64,000 nucleotides of DNA, taken from Rhodanobacter sp. C03. Its GTDB lineage: Bacteria; Pseudomonadota; Gammaproteobacteria; Xanthomonadales; Rhodanobacteraceae. Under the pieces are notes generated by a model, which was given only the letters and a program-made list of their open reading frames with translations, did not search any database and was not told the DNA's origin. Shown here one piece after another: positions 46,218-55,389 of this stretch. Position numbers and translations under genes: made by a program. The stretch covers positions 186,001-250,000 of the forward strand of contig NZ_MUNT01000001.1 in NCBI RefSeq assembly GCF_002001175.1, written 5' to 3'. Position 1 is the stretch's first letter, and every line of letters starts with the position of its first letter.

Positions 46218-46262
46218 TGTCCGCGGACACCCGGACGGAGTGACCGGACAGTCGGACGGACA
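46218..46262. promoter_or_regulatory. GGAC-rich repeats upstream of M16 protease gene
   Basis: A perfect dyad TGTCCGCGGACA (46218-46229) is followed by three close copies of GGAC(G/A) (CCGGACGGAG, CCGGACAG, CGGACGGACAG). They lie about 90-130 bases upstream of the protease start codon and look like a cluster of binding sites. No regulator can be named. Confidence 0.4.
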
Positions 46263-46350
46263 GCTGGCCGCTGTTTCCTCGCAGGTTATTGCGGTCAAGC
46301 CGCTGCGCCGTTAGCCTCGATGGTCACATTCGTGGAAAAGGAGGTTCATC

Positions 46351-49212
46351 GTGACGAAGAAACCCATGGTCCTGCTACTGGCGGGCCTGCTTACCCTTAT
46401 GGCCGGAGCGTTGCCGGCGCTGGCGGCTCCGACGGCCGCGGCATCCAGCCAGATTCCGGATATCGCCTACACCCGGTTCACCCTGCCCAACGGGCTGACC
46501 GTGGTGGTGCATGAAGACCACAAGGCGCCCGTGGTGGCGGTGAGCATCTGGTACCACATCGGTTCCGGCGACGAGCCGAAGGGCAAGACCGGATTTGCGC
46601 ATCTGTTCGAGCACCTGATGTTCTCCGGTTCGGAGAACCACAAAGGCACGTATTTCGAGCCGTTCGAGAAGGCCGGTGCCACCGACATGAACGGCACCAC
46701 CTGGTTCGACCGCACCAACTATTTCGAGACGGTGCCGACTACCGCGCTGGACATGGCGCTGTGGATGGAATCGGATCGCATGGGCCACCTGCTTGGCGCG
46801 ATCGGCCAGAAGGAACTCGACACCCAGCGCGGTGTGGTGCAGAACGAAAAGCGCCAGGGCGAAAATCGCCCGTACGGCCGCGTCGACGAGAACATCCTGG
46901 CCAGGACCTATCCGGCCAACCATCCGTACCAGCACGACACGATCGGCTCGATGGCCGATCTCAATGCCGCGTCGCTGGACGACGTGAAGTCGTGGTTCCA
47001 CAGCAATTACGGTGCCGCCAATACCACCCTGATCCTCGCCGGTGACATCACCGTGGCGCAGGCGAAGGAAAAGGCCGCGAAGTATTTCGGTGACATTCCG
47101 GCCGGCCCGGCGGTGGCGCGTCAACAGGCGTGGATCACCCCACTGCAGGCCTCCACTCGTGGCGTGCAGCATGACCATGTGGCACAGCCGCGCATCATCC
47201 GTACCTGGGTGGTGCCGCAGCTGGGCAGCGACGATGCGATCCAGCTTGACCTCGCCTCCACCGCGTTGGGCGGTGGCAAGACCTCGCGGCTGTACCAGCG
47301 CCTCGTCTATCAGGACAAGCTGGTCGACGATATCTCTGCCGGTATCAGCGAATTCGCACTGGCCAGCCAGTTCCAGATCCAGGCCGACGTGAAGCAGGGT
47401 GTCGATCCGGCGAAGGTCGAGGCCGTGATCAACGAGGAGCTGAAGAAATTTCTCGCCGACGGCCCGACCCAGGATGAACTGGATCGCGCCAAGGTGGCCA
47501 ATCGCGCCAATTTCGTGCGTGGCCTGGAGAAGGTCGGTGGCTTTGGTGGCAAGGCGGTGATCCTGGCCGAAGGGCAGGTCTACCGCGGTGATCCGGGGGC
47601 CTACAAGAAGGATCTCGCGCGTTCCGAAGCGGCCAGCATCGCCAGCGTCAAGGCGGCGTCCGACAAGTGGTTGAGCAAGGGCGATTACCTGCTGACCGTG
47701 CTGCCGGCTGACAAGGGCTTTGATCCGGCTGCCGAGGACGCCAAGGTGGTTGCCCTGGGAACGGCTACCGGTCGCCCGCAGCCGAAGCTGCCGGCCAAGC
47801 ATTCCTATAGTGTGGCCAAGAGCGATCTCGAGCGCAGTAGCGGCGTGCCCCAGGTCAATCAATTTCCCGAGCTGAGTTTCCCCACGCTCGAGCGTGGCAA
47901 GCTGAAAAATGGCATCGAGGTGATCCTGGCCGAGCGCCATACCATCCCGGTGACTCAGGTGCAGTTGGTGTTCGATGCGGGTTACGCCGCCGACCAGGGC
48001 CGCAAGCTCGGCACCGCCAGCTTTGCTTCCAACATGATGAGCGAGAGCACCAAGGACCTCGACTCGGTCGAGGTGGCCAAACGCAAGCAGCGACTGGGTG
48101 CCATCGTGGCCACTGGCTGCGCACTGGATTACTGCGATGCCTGGCTCAACGCGTTGAACGACCAGCTGCAGCCGTCACTGGCTTTGTTTGCCGACGTGGT
48201 ACGCAATCCGGCGTTCAAGGCGGAAGACATCGAACGCGTGCGTGGCCAATGGCTGGCCGGTATTGCGCAGGAGAAGACCCAGCCCACCGGTCTGGCTCTG
48301 CGCACGCTGCCGCCGCTGCTGTATGGCGAGCATCACGCGTATGGCATCCCGTTCACCGGCTCGGGCACCGAGAGCGAGATCAAGGCGTTGACTGCCGCTG
48401 ATTTGGTCGCGTTCCAGCACGATTGGCTGCGCCCGGACAACGTGAAGATCCTGGTCGCCGGTGATACCACGCTGGCGCAGATCATTCCGCAGCTCGATGC
48501 CGTGTTCGGCGACTGGAAGGCGCCTGCCACCGCAGTGCCGAAGAAGAACATCGCCAAGGTGGCGGCACAGGCGAAGCCGCGGGTGTTCCTGATCAACCGC
48601 GCCGACGCCCCGCAGTCGCTGATCCTCGCCGGATTGCTGGCGCCGCCCACCCGCGCCGACAACAACCTGGCGATCCAGGCAGCCAACGGTGCGTTCGGAG
48701 GCACGTTCACCTCGCGTCTGAACATGAACCTGCGCGAGGACAAGCGCTGGGCCTATGGCGCAAACAGCATGCTGATGGATGCGCAGGGTCAGCGGCCGTT
48801 CCTGTTCTTCGCGCCGGTGCAGACCGACAAGACCGCCGAGTCGGCAGCCGAGGTGTTGAAGGAAGCGCGTGCGGTGATCGGCGACAAGCCACTGACCGCG
48901 GACGAGATTGCCAAGATCAAGGATCAGCGTGTGCGCGCGCTGCCGGGCAGCTACGAAACCACCAGCGCCGTGCTCGGTGCGATCAACGGCATCGTGCAGT
49001 ACCACCGGCCGGACGATTACGTGCAGACCTTGAAGTCGCATCTGGAAGCGGTCACCCCTGCAGCCGCGGAAGTGGCGATCAAGGAAATCGTGCAACCCAC
49101 GGCGATAACCTGGGTGATCGTCGGTGATCTCAAGAAGATCGAGGCGCCGGTGCGCGCACTGAACCTCGGCGAGGTTCAGGTGATCGATGCCGATGGCCAG
49201 CTGGTGAAGTGA
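46351..49212 (+). CDS. M16 (pitrilysin-type) zinc protease, two-domain, exported
   Basis: 953 residues starting at a GTG placed six bases after a strong AAGGAGG. A signal peptide ends near ALPALAAP. The N-terminal M16 unit has the inverted zinc motif HLFEH (84-88) in GFAHLFEHLMFSGS, with a later Glu in the QRGVVQNEKRQ helix as third ligand. The C-terminal half (from about 500, RGKLKNGIEVILAERHTIPVTQVQLVFDAG) is a second M16 copy that lacks HxxEH and is inactive, as is usual for this family. It likely digests peptides in the periplasm. Confidence 0.95.
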   Translation: MTKKPMVLLLAGLLTLMAGALPALAAPTAAASSQIPDIAYTRFTLPNGLTVVVHEDHKAPVVAVSIWYHIGSGDEPKGKTGFAHLFEHLMFSGSENHKGTYFEPFEKAGATDMNGTTWFDRTNYFETVPTTALDMALWMESDRMGHLLGAIGQKELDTQRGVVQNEKRQGENRPYGRVDENILARTYPANHPYQHDTIGSMADLNAASLDDVKSWFHSNYGAANTTLILAGDITVAQAKEKAAKYFGDIPAGPAVARQQAWITPLQASTRGVQHDHVAQPRIIRTWVVPQLGSDDAIQLDLASTALGGGKTSRLYQRLVYQDKLVDDISAGISEFALASQFQIQADVKQGVDPAKVEAVINEELKKFLADGPTQDELDRAKVANRANFVRGLEKVGGFGGKAVILAEGQVYRGDPGAYKKDLARSEAASIASVKAASDKWLSKGDYLLTVLPADKGFDPAAEDAKVVALGTATGRPQPKLPAKHSYSVAKSDLERSSGVPQVNQFPELSFPTLERGKLKNGIEVILAERHTIPVTQVQLVFDAGYAADQGRKLGTASFASNMMSESTKDLDSVEVAKRKQRLGAIVATGCALDYCDAWLNALNDQLQPSLALFADVVRNPAFKAEDIERVRGQWLAGIAQEKTQPTGLALRTLPPLLYGEHHAYGIPFTGSGTESEIKALTAADLVAFQHDWLRPDNVKILVAGDTTLAQIIPQLDAVFGDWKAPATAVPKKNIAKVAAQAKPRVFLINRADAPQSLILAGLLAPPTRADNNLAIQAANGAFGGTFTSRLNMNLREDKRWAYGANSMLMDAQGQRPFLFFAPVQTDKTAESAAEVLKEARAVIGDKPLTADEIAKIKDQRVRALPGSYETTSAVLGAINGIVQYHRPDDYVQTLKSHLEAVTPAAAEVAIKEIVQPTAITWVIVGDLKKIEAPVRALNLGEVQVIDADGQLVK

Positions 49213-49260
49213 GGAAGTAAGCCGGCGTACAGCACGCCGGCGCATCACCGCGTTAGGATG

Positions 49261-49295
49261 GAGGCCGGGCCGGTGACGGTTCGGCCTCTTTCTTT
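49261..49295 (+). terminator. Terminator after M16 protease gene
   Basis: GAGGCCG (49261-49267) pairs with CGGCCTC (49282-49288) and is followed by a T-rich run. Another hairpin, GCCGGCG/CGCCGGC, lies just before at 49221-49241. Both lie between the protease stop and the next start codon. Confidence 0.6.
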
Positions 49296-49316
49296 CATGT
49301 CATTGCGGAGCCTTTC

Positions 49317-49721
49317 ATGCGCAAGTCCCTGTTGTTGCTCGTCCCCGTGTTGTTGAGCGCCTGCAGCTGGGGCATCACCCTGGACGATGCTGCGAAGAAT
49401 GTCCGTACCGCGTGGAGCGGCGATGTCTCCAGTTGCCGCGATCTGGGCAAGGTCACTGTGTCAGTGATGGATCATGTCGGCCCGGTCGACCGCAACAACA
49501 TCACCGTGCGCGACGAACTGGAAGTGCTGGCGCGCAACCAGGCGGCGCAAATGCATGCCGACACCATCAAGCCGCTGGCCGAACCATCCAACGGCTCGCA
49601 GCCGTGGGGTGCGTACCAGTGCGGCACGCGCCAGATCAACCCGATCCGTTCGTCGAACCCACCTGCCAACGCCGGTTCCGCGCCCGGCAATGCACAGACC
49701 TTCCCGGTACATGGCGGCTGA
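49317..49721 (+). CDS. DUF4156-type lipoprotein
   Basis: 134 residues. MRKSLLLLVPVLLSAC is a lipoprotein signal with C16 as lipid site. The body (AKNVRTAWSGDVSSCRDLGKVTVSVMDH and NNITVRDELEVLARNQAAQMHADTIKPLAEP) matches the pattern of DUF4156 lipoproteins. The C-terminal third is Asn/Pro-rich. GGAG lies about nine bases before the ATG. Function is unknown. It ends just before a strong terminator. Confidence 0.85.
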   Translation: MRKSLLLLVPVLLSACSWGITLDDAAKNVRTAWSGDVSSCRDLGKVTVSVMDHVGPVDRNNITVRDELEVLARNQAAQMHADTIKPLAEPSNGSQPWGAYQCGTRQINPIRSSNPPANAGSAPGNAQTFPVHGG

Positions 49722-49743
49722 GTCTGGTGGCCATCTGGAAACG

Positions 49744-49767
49744 AAAGGCGCCTTGCGGCGCCTTTTT
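49744..49767 (+). terminator. Rho-independent terminator after DUF4156 gene
   Basis: AAAGGCGCC and GGCGCCTTT form a nine-bp stem with a TTGC loop, followed by TT and C. The stem ends in a run of five T residues. Confidence 0.85.
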
Positions 49768-49869
49768 CGCAAGCGTCCACGTCACGGACATCGACAGCGC
49801 TGGTAATGTGGAGTTCTGATTGCCTCTGTCCTCCCTGGCGAGGCAGCGCAGCTGGAGCAGGGTTGAGCG

Positions 49870-51984
49870 ATGTCTGTCGTTCCCGCCATCGAATCCGTAC
49901 CGGCCTCGTCGCGCTGGCCGTGGCTGGCCGAGTTTCTTGCCGGCGAGTGGCGCGCCTGGATCTTCGTGGGCAAGTCGCTGCTGGCGATCTACCTCGCGGC
50001 ATGGCTGGCGATGTGGCTGCAGCTGGAACAGCCCTCGACCACCATGATCACGGTGTCGATCGTGATGCATCCGCACAGCGGCATGGTGCTGGCAAAGAGC
50101 TTTTATCGCGCCATCGGCACGCTCGCCGGCAGTCTGTTCGGACTGGCCCTGATGTCGCTGTTTCCGCAGCAGCGCGAACTGTTCCTGCTGAGCCTGTCGC
50201 TGTGGGTGGCGTTGTGCGCAGGGGGTGCGACGCTGTATCGCAACTTCATGTCCTATGGTTTCGTGCTGGCCGGTTACACCGCCGCGATCGTCACCCTGCC
50301 AGCGATCAACAATCCGCTCGGCGTGTTCGATTCGGCGGTGATGCGCGTCAGCGAAGTCTTGCTTGGCATCCTTGTGGCCGCGGTAGTCAGCGACCTGGTG
50401 TGGCCCGAGCGGTTGCGCCTGCTGCTGCGGCAGAGCGCGCAGGCGCAATTCAACCTGTTCATCGACTTCGTGCGTGACAGCACGGCCGGCAACATGCCGC
50501 GCGAACAGATGGAGCATGCGAATCTCGCGCTGGCGCGCGCCGCGGTGCGCCTGGAGGACATGCGTGCCTCGGTGATCTTCGAGGATCCGGAGGTGCATGC
50601 CCGCAGCACCCGCATGCGGCTGCTCAACCAGCGCTACATGGCGGCGGTGACCAGCTTCCAGTCGCTGCATCACCTGATCAACCGTTTGCAGCGCGGCGGC
50701 AGTCCCAGCGTGGCGGACGCCTTGATCGCGCTGTACCGGCCGCTTGGCAGCGCACTCTCCCCCGGTCTGGCGCAGCAGCACCAGTCCGCCGTGTTGGCGG
50801 CGCGTCTGGATGGATGCGTGGCGCAGTTGCCGGCACAGGTTGCAGCCATGCGAGCATCGTTGACAGCGCCACTGGCGTTGCTGGAATTCGACACCGGTGC
50901 CGCGTTGCTGCAGCGCTTTGCGACTGAGTTGCGCGACTTCGCGGCACTGGAAGGCTCGCTGCGCGAAGCGCAGGTGCGCGGTAGTGTGGAGAAGGTGCAT
51001 TTCAAGCGCGGCAACGATGTTCCCGGCGCATTGGTCGGTGTGTTGCGAACTTTTCTCACGATGGCGGCGCTCAGTGCCTTCTGGCTGGCCAGCGGCTGGC
51101 CATTCGGAGTCAGCGCGATGCTGCTGGCGACGATCTTCAGCGGCCTGCTGGCCGCTTCACCGAATCCGGTGAGTGCCGCCATGCACACCTTTTACGGCTA
51201 TGCCTCCGGCATGCTCGCGGCTTTCGTGGTGGTGTACGTTCTGCTGCCGGGCAGCAATGATTTCGCCTCGCTGATCGGCGCTAGTGCAGGATTCATGCTG
51301 ATCGGCCCGTATCTGAGCACGCGCGATACGCTGCCGGGCGTCGGCGCCGGCTACACGCTGGGTTTCGTCTACATCCTCGCGCTGAAGAATCCGATGGTGT
51401 ACGACCCGGCGCATTTCCTCAACGACGGCATCGCGCAGGTCGCCGGTCTCGCGCTGGCCGGCGCCGCTTTTATCCTGCTGCCGAGCGTGATCGGCAGCAG
51501 CTGGCAACGCACACGCCAGTTTCGCCGCCTGCGCGAGCAGGCCGTGTTGGCGGCGACCGCGCCGCTGGAAGGCTTGGCGTGGCGTTTCGAGAGCCTCGTT
51601 CGCGATCTGTTCCAGCAGGTGGTGACCTATACGCGACCGGGCAGCGACGAATCACGCAGCATGCTGGCGTGGGCACTCGCTGTGCTGGAGAGCGGCCGCA
51701 CGATGATCGAGTTGCGTCAGCAGCTGGCTGCCGACAGCAGGATCGCGCCGGCCGTGCGCGACACGGCCACTGCCGCGATGCAGGCGATCGCGCGGCTTTA
51801 TCACGCGCCCGATGCGGCGCGCTGGCGCGACGCGGACGCTGCGGTGCATGCGGCGATCGCCACGGCCGCCGAGCAGCCATTGCGGCTGCATCTGTACCAG
51901 CTGCGCAGCGCATTGCGCGATGATGAATCGCCGTTCGCCGCGTATATTCCGCCACCTTCGCCGGAGTCCGTTCATGCCGCATGA
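49870..51984 (+). CDS. FUSC-family inner membrane efflux protein (AaeB-like)
   Basis: 704 residues. Two blocks of hydrophobic segments (about 28-170 and 390-540) are separated by a cytoplasmic helical region, the layout of the fusaric acid resistance/AaeB family. Conserved parts are TTMITVSIVMHPHSGMVLAKSFYRAIGTLAGSLFG and VLLGILVAAVVSDLVWPERLR, and in the second block GVSAMLLATIFSGLLAASPNP. The DUF1656 and HlyD genes follow at once, the same order as in the aaeX-aaeA partner systems. Aromatic acids or similar small molecules are the usual export cargo. Confidence 0.92.
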   Translation: MSVVPAIESVPASSRWPWLAEFLAGEWRAWIFVGKSLLAIYLAAWLAMWLQLEQPSTTMITVSIVMHPHSGMVLAKSFYRAIGTLAGSLFGLALMSLFPQQRELFLLSLSLWVALCAGGATLYRNFMSYGFVLAGYTAAIVTLPAINNPLGVFDSAVMRVSEVLLGILVAAVVSDLVWPERLRLLLRQSAQAQFNLFIDFVRDSTAGNMPREQMEHANLALARAAVRLEDMRASVIFEDPEVHARSTRMRLLNQRYMAAVTSFQSLHHLINRLQRGGSPSVADALIALYRPLGSALSPGLAQQHQSAVLAARLDGCVAQLPAQVAAMRASLTAPLALLEFDTGAALLQRFATELRDFAALEGSLREAQVRGSVEKVHFKRGNDVPGALVGVLRTFLTMAALSAFWLASGWPFGVSAMLLATIFSGLLAASPNPVSAAMHTFYGYASGMLAAFVVVYVLLPGSNDFASLIGASAGFMLIGPYLSTRDTLPGVGAGYTLGFVYILALKNPMVYDPAHFLNDGIAQVAGLALAGAAFILLPSVIGSSWQRTRQFRRLREQAVLAATAPLEGLAWRFESLVRDLFQQVVTYTRPGSDESRSMLAWALAVLESGRTMIELRQQLAADSRIAPAVRDTATAAMQAIARLYHAPDAARWRDADAAVHAAIATAAEQPLRLHLYQLRSALRDDESPFAAYIPPPSPESVHAA

Positions 51985-52174
51985 GATCGCCATCTATGGC
52001 GTGCTGGTGCCGGGCTTGCTGCCGGTGTTTCTGCTTTGCCTGCTGCTGATGGTGCTGCTCGACATGCTGGTCGGCCGCCTCGGCCTGTATCGCCAGGTCT
52101 GGCATCCCTCGCTGTTCCGGCTGGCCCTGTTCGTCTGTCTGTTCGGCGTCGCCGGACTGTTATTGATCCACTGA
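51974..52174 (+). CDS. DUF1656 small inner membrane protein (AaeX-like)
   Basis: 66 residues starting at 51974, overlapping the FUSC gene by 11 bases. EIAIYGVLVPGLLPVFLLCLLLMVLLDMLVGRL has the DUF1656 pattern with its EIxxxGVxxP.L start, and a second hydrophobic segment follows near the end. It is the standard middle member of FUSC/HlyD efflux sets. Its role is not known. Confidence 0.88.
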   Translation: MPHEIAIYGVLVPGLLPVFLLCLLLMVLLDMLVGRLGLYRQVWHPSLFRLALFVCLFGVAGLLLIH

Positions 52175-52182
52175 GTCATCCC

Positions 52183-53175
52183 ATGAAAACCCAGTCATTG
52201 CTGCGCTTCCTGATCACTGCCGCCGTCGTCGTCGTCGCGCTGCTGCTCGGGCACGCGCTGTGGAAGCACTACCTTTACGCGCCATGGACCCGCGACGGCC
52301 GCGTGCGCGCCGAGGTGGTGCGCATCGCACCGGATGTATCTGGCCTGGTGACGCAGGTGGCCGTGGTCGACAACCAGACCGTGCACAAGGGCGACCTGCT
52401 GTTCACAATCGATCCGGATCGTTACAAGTACGCGGTGGCGCAGGCCGCGGCGAACCTTGCCGCCGCTGAAGCCAGTGCACGCGCCGCTGGAGCGAACATC
52501 AATGCCGCGCAGGCCGCTGCCGCCGCGCGCAAGACCGAGTTCGAGATGCGCCAGGAACAGGCCGCGCGACGCCAGCAACTCAGCGACGTGATCGCCAAGG
52601 AAACGCGCACCGATGCGGCTTCTGCCGCCATGGCTGCCCGCGCCGGCTGGCAGCAGGCACAGGCCAGCGGCAGCCAGGCCAGCGCCGCGCGCGAACAGGC
52701 ACTGGCTGCGGTGGAGCAGGCGCAGGTCGCGTTGGACACCGCCAAGCTCAACCTTGCCCGTACCGAAGTGCGGGCGCCAACGGACGGTTACGTCACCAAT
52801 CTCGAGGTTCGCGTCGGCGACTACGCCGTCGTCGGCAGCCCGCGGCTGGCCTTGATCGACAGTCACAGCTACTACATCTACGGCTACTTCGAGGAAACCA
52901 AGCTGCCGCAGCTGCGTATCGGCGATTCGGTCGACATCCGCCTGCTGGCCGGCGGCGTACACCTCAAGGGCACCATCACCGGCATAGCCCGCGGTATCGG
53001 CGATCGCGACAATCCCACCGGTACGGACTTGCTCTCCAACGTCAATCCCACCTTCAACTGGGTGCGGCTGGCCCAGCGCGTGCCGGTGCGCATCGCGATC
53101 GACAGCGATCATCTGCCGGCCGACCTGGTACTTGCCGCGGGAATGACCGCCACGATCGAGGTACAGCCGCACTAG
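52183..53175 (+). CDS. HlyD/EmrA-family membrane fusion protein (AaeA-like)
   Basis: 330 residues from the ATG at 52183, eight bases after the DUF1656 stop. One N-terminal span (LITAAVVVVALLLGHALW) is followed by a biotinyl-lipoyl-like half (WTRDGRVRAEVVRIAPDVSGLVTQVAVVDNQTVHKGDLLFTIDP), an Ala/Gln-rich coiled coil (about 85-190), the second lipoyl half (LARTEVRAPTDGYVTNLEVRVGDY) and a beta-barrel. It bridges the FUSC pump to an outer membrane channel. No outer membrane factor is encoded here. Confidence 0.93.
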   Translation: MKTQSLLRFLITAAVVVVALLLGHALWKHYLYAPWTRDGRVRAEVVRIAPDVSGLVTQVAVVDNQTVHKGDLLFTIDPDRYKYAVAQAAANLAAAEASARAAGANINAAQAAAAARKTEFEMRQEQAARRQQLSDVIAKETRTDAASAAMAARAGWQQAQASGSQASAAREQALAAVEQAQVALDTAKLNLARTEVRAPTDGYVTNLEVRVGDYAVVGSPRLALIDSHSYYIYGYFEETKLPQLRIGDSVDIRLLAGGVHLKGTITGIARGIGDRDNPTGTDLLSNVNPTFNWVRLAQRVPVRIAIDSDHLPADLVLAAGMTATIEVQPH

Positions 53176-53222
53176 GCGAAACGCATGGTGGTTGCGGCTA
53201 TGCGCACCAGCAAGGGTTTGCG

Positions 53223-54656
53223 ATGATGGGTGGTGCCCTGGATGCCATGCCACCGATGAACAAGTTGCTGACCACACCTCGTCGCCTGGCGCGGCGGATC
53301 CTGTCGCCGCTGCGCGCGCCGAAGGCCAGGGCGCTGCTGGAGGCATTGCCTGCGTTCGCGCTGCCGGCTGTCGCGATCGAGGTGCTGCCCGATCCCGCGG
53401 CGTTCCGCCACGCATTGCTGCAGCACATCGCGCAGGCTACCCGGCGAATCGTGATCGTGACGCTGTACCTGCAGGACGATGAAGGCGGCCGCGAGGTGCT
53501 GGACGCGTTGTATGCGGCGAAGGCGAGGCATCCGGCGTTGCAGATTTCGGTGTTCGTGGACTGGCATCGCGCGCAGCGTGGATTGATCGGCAAGCAGGAA
53601 AGTGAAGGCAATGCCGGCATGTATCGCGAGTACGCCGCGCGGCTCGGGCCCGGCGTCGAGATCTACGGCGTGCCGGTGCAGAACCGCGAGCTGTTCGGCG
53701 TACTGCATCTGAAAGGTTTCGTCATCGACGATGCCGTGCTGTACAGCGGTGCGAGTCTCAACGATGTCTATCTGCAGCGGCAGGGGCGTTATCGACTCGA
53801 CCGTTATCACCTGTTGCGGCATCACGGGCTGGCCGATGCGATGGCGGCCTTCGTGCAGCGCTGTTTCGTCGAGAGCGCCGCGGTGCGTCGGTTGAATGTG
53901 CCTGAGGTCCCGGCCACGCGCACGCTGCAGGCACCGATCCGCGAGTTCCGCCAGATGCTGCAGCAGGCACACTACGAGGTGCCGCACCAGGCGCCGGGGC
54001 CGGCCGATGTGGCGGTGACGCCGCTGCTCGGCTTCGGTCGTAGCGACAACGCACTCAATGACATCCTGCTGGCGCTGCTGCGCAGCACGCGCGAGCGGGT
54101 GATCCTGCTGACACCGTATTTCAATCTGCCGCGGCCAGTGCGTGTCGTGCTTGGCCAGTTGCTGCGGCGCGGCTGCACGATCGACATCATGGTTGGCGAC
54201 AAAACCGCCAACGATTTCTACATACCTCCGGAGCAGCCGTTCAAGACGATCGGGTTGTTGCCGTACCTCTATGAAAACAATCTGCGGCGTTTCGCACGGG
54301 CGCATCGCCGGCAGATCGCCAGTGGTCAGCTCAACCTGCATCTGTGGCGCGACGGCAACAACAGCTATCACCTGAAGGGTCTGTTCGTCGATGACGACAT
54401 CGCCGTGCTCACCGGCAACAACCTCAATCCGCGCGCATGGGCGCTGGATCTGGAAAATGGCCTGTTGTTGCGGGACCCCTCGCGCTTGCTGCAGGCGAAG
54501 CATCAGGCCGAGTGGACGGCGCTACGGCAGCATGCGACACGCCTGCCTGATCACCTCGCGCTGGAAAGTCCACGGCATTACCCCGCTGAAGTGCGCAAGC
54601 AGCTGAAGCGGTTGAACCGCACCCGGCTCGACCGGCTGGTCAATCGGTTGCTGTGA
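53223..54656 (+). CDS. pssA: CDP-diacylglycerol-serine O-phosphatidyltransferase (PLD-type)
   Basis: 477 residues. It makes phosphatidylserine, the precursor of phosphatidylethanolamine. The sequence follows the E. coli-type (class II PLD-like) enzyme closely: VTLYLQDDEGGREVLDALYAAK, FVDWHRAQRGLIG, two HKD-like motifs (HLKGFVIDDAVLYSGASLND and HLKGLFVDDDIAVLTGNNLN), VGDKTANDFYIPPEQPFKTIG and the final RLDRLVNRLL. ATGs at 53226, 53247 and 53256 are alternative starts. It follows the efflux operon on the same strand with 47 bases between; a functional link is not implied. Confidence 0.95.
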   Translation: MMGGALDAMPPMNKLLTTPRRLARRILSPLRAPKARALLEALPAFALPAVAIEVLPDPAAFRHALLQHIAQATRRIVIVTLYLQDDEGGREVLDALYAAKARHPALQISVFVDWHRAQRGLIGKQESEGNAGMYREYAARLGPGVEIYGVPVQNRELFGVLHLKGFVIDDAVLYSGASLNDVYLQRQGRYRLDRYHLLRHHGLADAMAAFVQRCFVESAAVRRLNVPEVPATRTLQAPIREFRQMLQQAHYEVPHQAPGPADVAVTPLLGFGRSDNALNDILLALLRSTRERVILLTPYFNLPRPVRVVLGQLLRRGCTIDIMVGDKTANDFYIPPEQPFKTIGLLPYLYENNLRRFARAHRRQIASGQLNLHLWRDGNNSYHLKGLFVDDDIAVLTGNNLNPRAWALDLENGLLLRDPSRLLQAKHQAEWTALRQHATRLPDHLALESPRHYPAEVRKQLKRLNRTRLDRLVNRLL

Positions 54657-54669
54657 TCAAGACGGCTGT

Positions 54670-54743
54670 TGTAGGAGCGACTTCAGTCGCGATGCTCTTT
54701 CTGCGAGACAACCACACGCATCGCGACTGAAGTCGCTCCTACA
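54670..54743. repeat. REP-like inverted pair (GTAGGAGCGACTTCAG family)
   Basis: Arms at 54670-54695 and 54718-54743 are perfect 26-base inverted copies around a 22-base centre. It belongs to the family at 37108 and 42960 and lies between the convergent pssA and GNAT genes. Confidence 0.85.
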
Positions 54744-54757
54744 TGGATCGCACAGTC

Positions 54758-55357
54758 CTACGATTGCGCGGCAAGGCGCTGCAGCCGCAAGCCCAGCCAG
54801 CGATCCACATCAGGCCATTCGTTGGCGAGGATGGAGTAGCAGACGGTGTCGCGCAGCGTGCCATCAGGACGGCGCTTGTGGGCGCGCAGCACGCCTTCGC
54901 GCTGGGCACCGAGGCGTTCGATCGCGCGCTGTGAATCGAGGTTGCGATGGTCGGTGTGGAATTCCACCGCCACGCAGTCCAGCGCTTCGAACGCGTGCCT
55001 GAGCAGCAGCCGTTTGCAGGCGGTATTGAGATGGCTCTTCTGCCAGCGTTTCGCGTACCAGGTGTAGCCGATCGCCACGCGCGGCAATTCCGCCACATAG
55101 TCGTAATAGCGGGTGGTGCCGACGATGTCGCCGCTGGATCGTTCACGTACGACGAACGGCAGCATCACGCCATCGGCGTGGCCTTGCAGTGCCTTCTCGA
55201 CATAGGCGCGTGCGTGGCCGGGCGCCGGCGCACTGGTGAACCACAGTTTCCACAGTTCGCCATCCGCGGCGGCGGTTTCCAGCGCAGATACGTGATCGAG
55301 ACTCAGTGGTTCCAGCGCGACGTGTTCATCCTGCAGCTGGGTCGGGGCAAGCTTCAT
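54758..55357 (-). CDS. GNAT-family N-acetyltransferase
   Basis: 199 residues of the RimJ/RimL-like group: LQDEHVALEPLSLDHVSAL at the start, DIVGTTRYYDYVAELPRVAIGYTWYAKRWQKSHLNTACKRLLLRHAFEAL across the acetyl-CoA-binding strand and helix, and RAIERLGAQREGVLRAHKRRPDGTLRDTVCYSIL near the end. It probably transfers an acetyl group from acetyl-CoA to an amine, but the acceptor is not readable. It converges with pssA across a REP-like pair. The start at 55357 lies next to the small DUF465 gene on the same strand. Confidence 0.9.
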   Translation of the reverse strand: MKLAPTQLQDEHVALEPLSLDHVSALETAAADGELWKLWFTSAPAPGHARAYVEKALQGHADGVMLPFVVRERSSGDIVGTTRYYDYVAELPRVAIGYTWYAKRWQKSHLNTACKRLLLRHAFEALDCVAVEFHTDHRNLDSQRAIERLGAQREGVLRAHKRRPDGTLRDTVCYSILANEWPDVDRWLGLRLQRLAAQS

Positions 55358-55389
55358 CGAGGTTCCGGCGTTGGCGTGGCGGCCGATAC

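Noticed and set aside
46375-47940. A 521-codon minus-strand frame opposite the M16 protease
   Set aside because: Shadow of the protease gene, with no family features.
52036-52182. Longer start for the HlyD-family gene
   Set aside because: It overlaps the DUF1656 gene in another frame and puts 49 unrelated residues before the membrane anchor.
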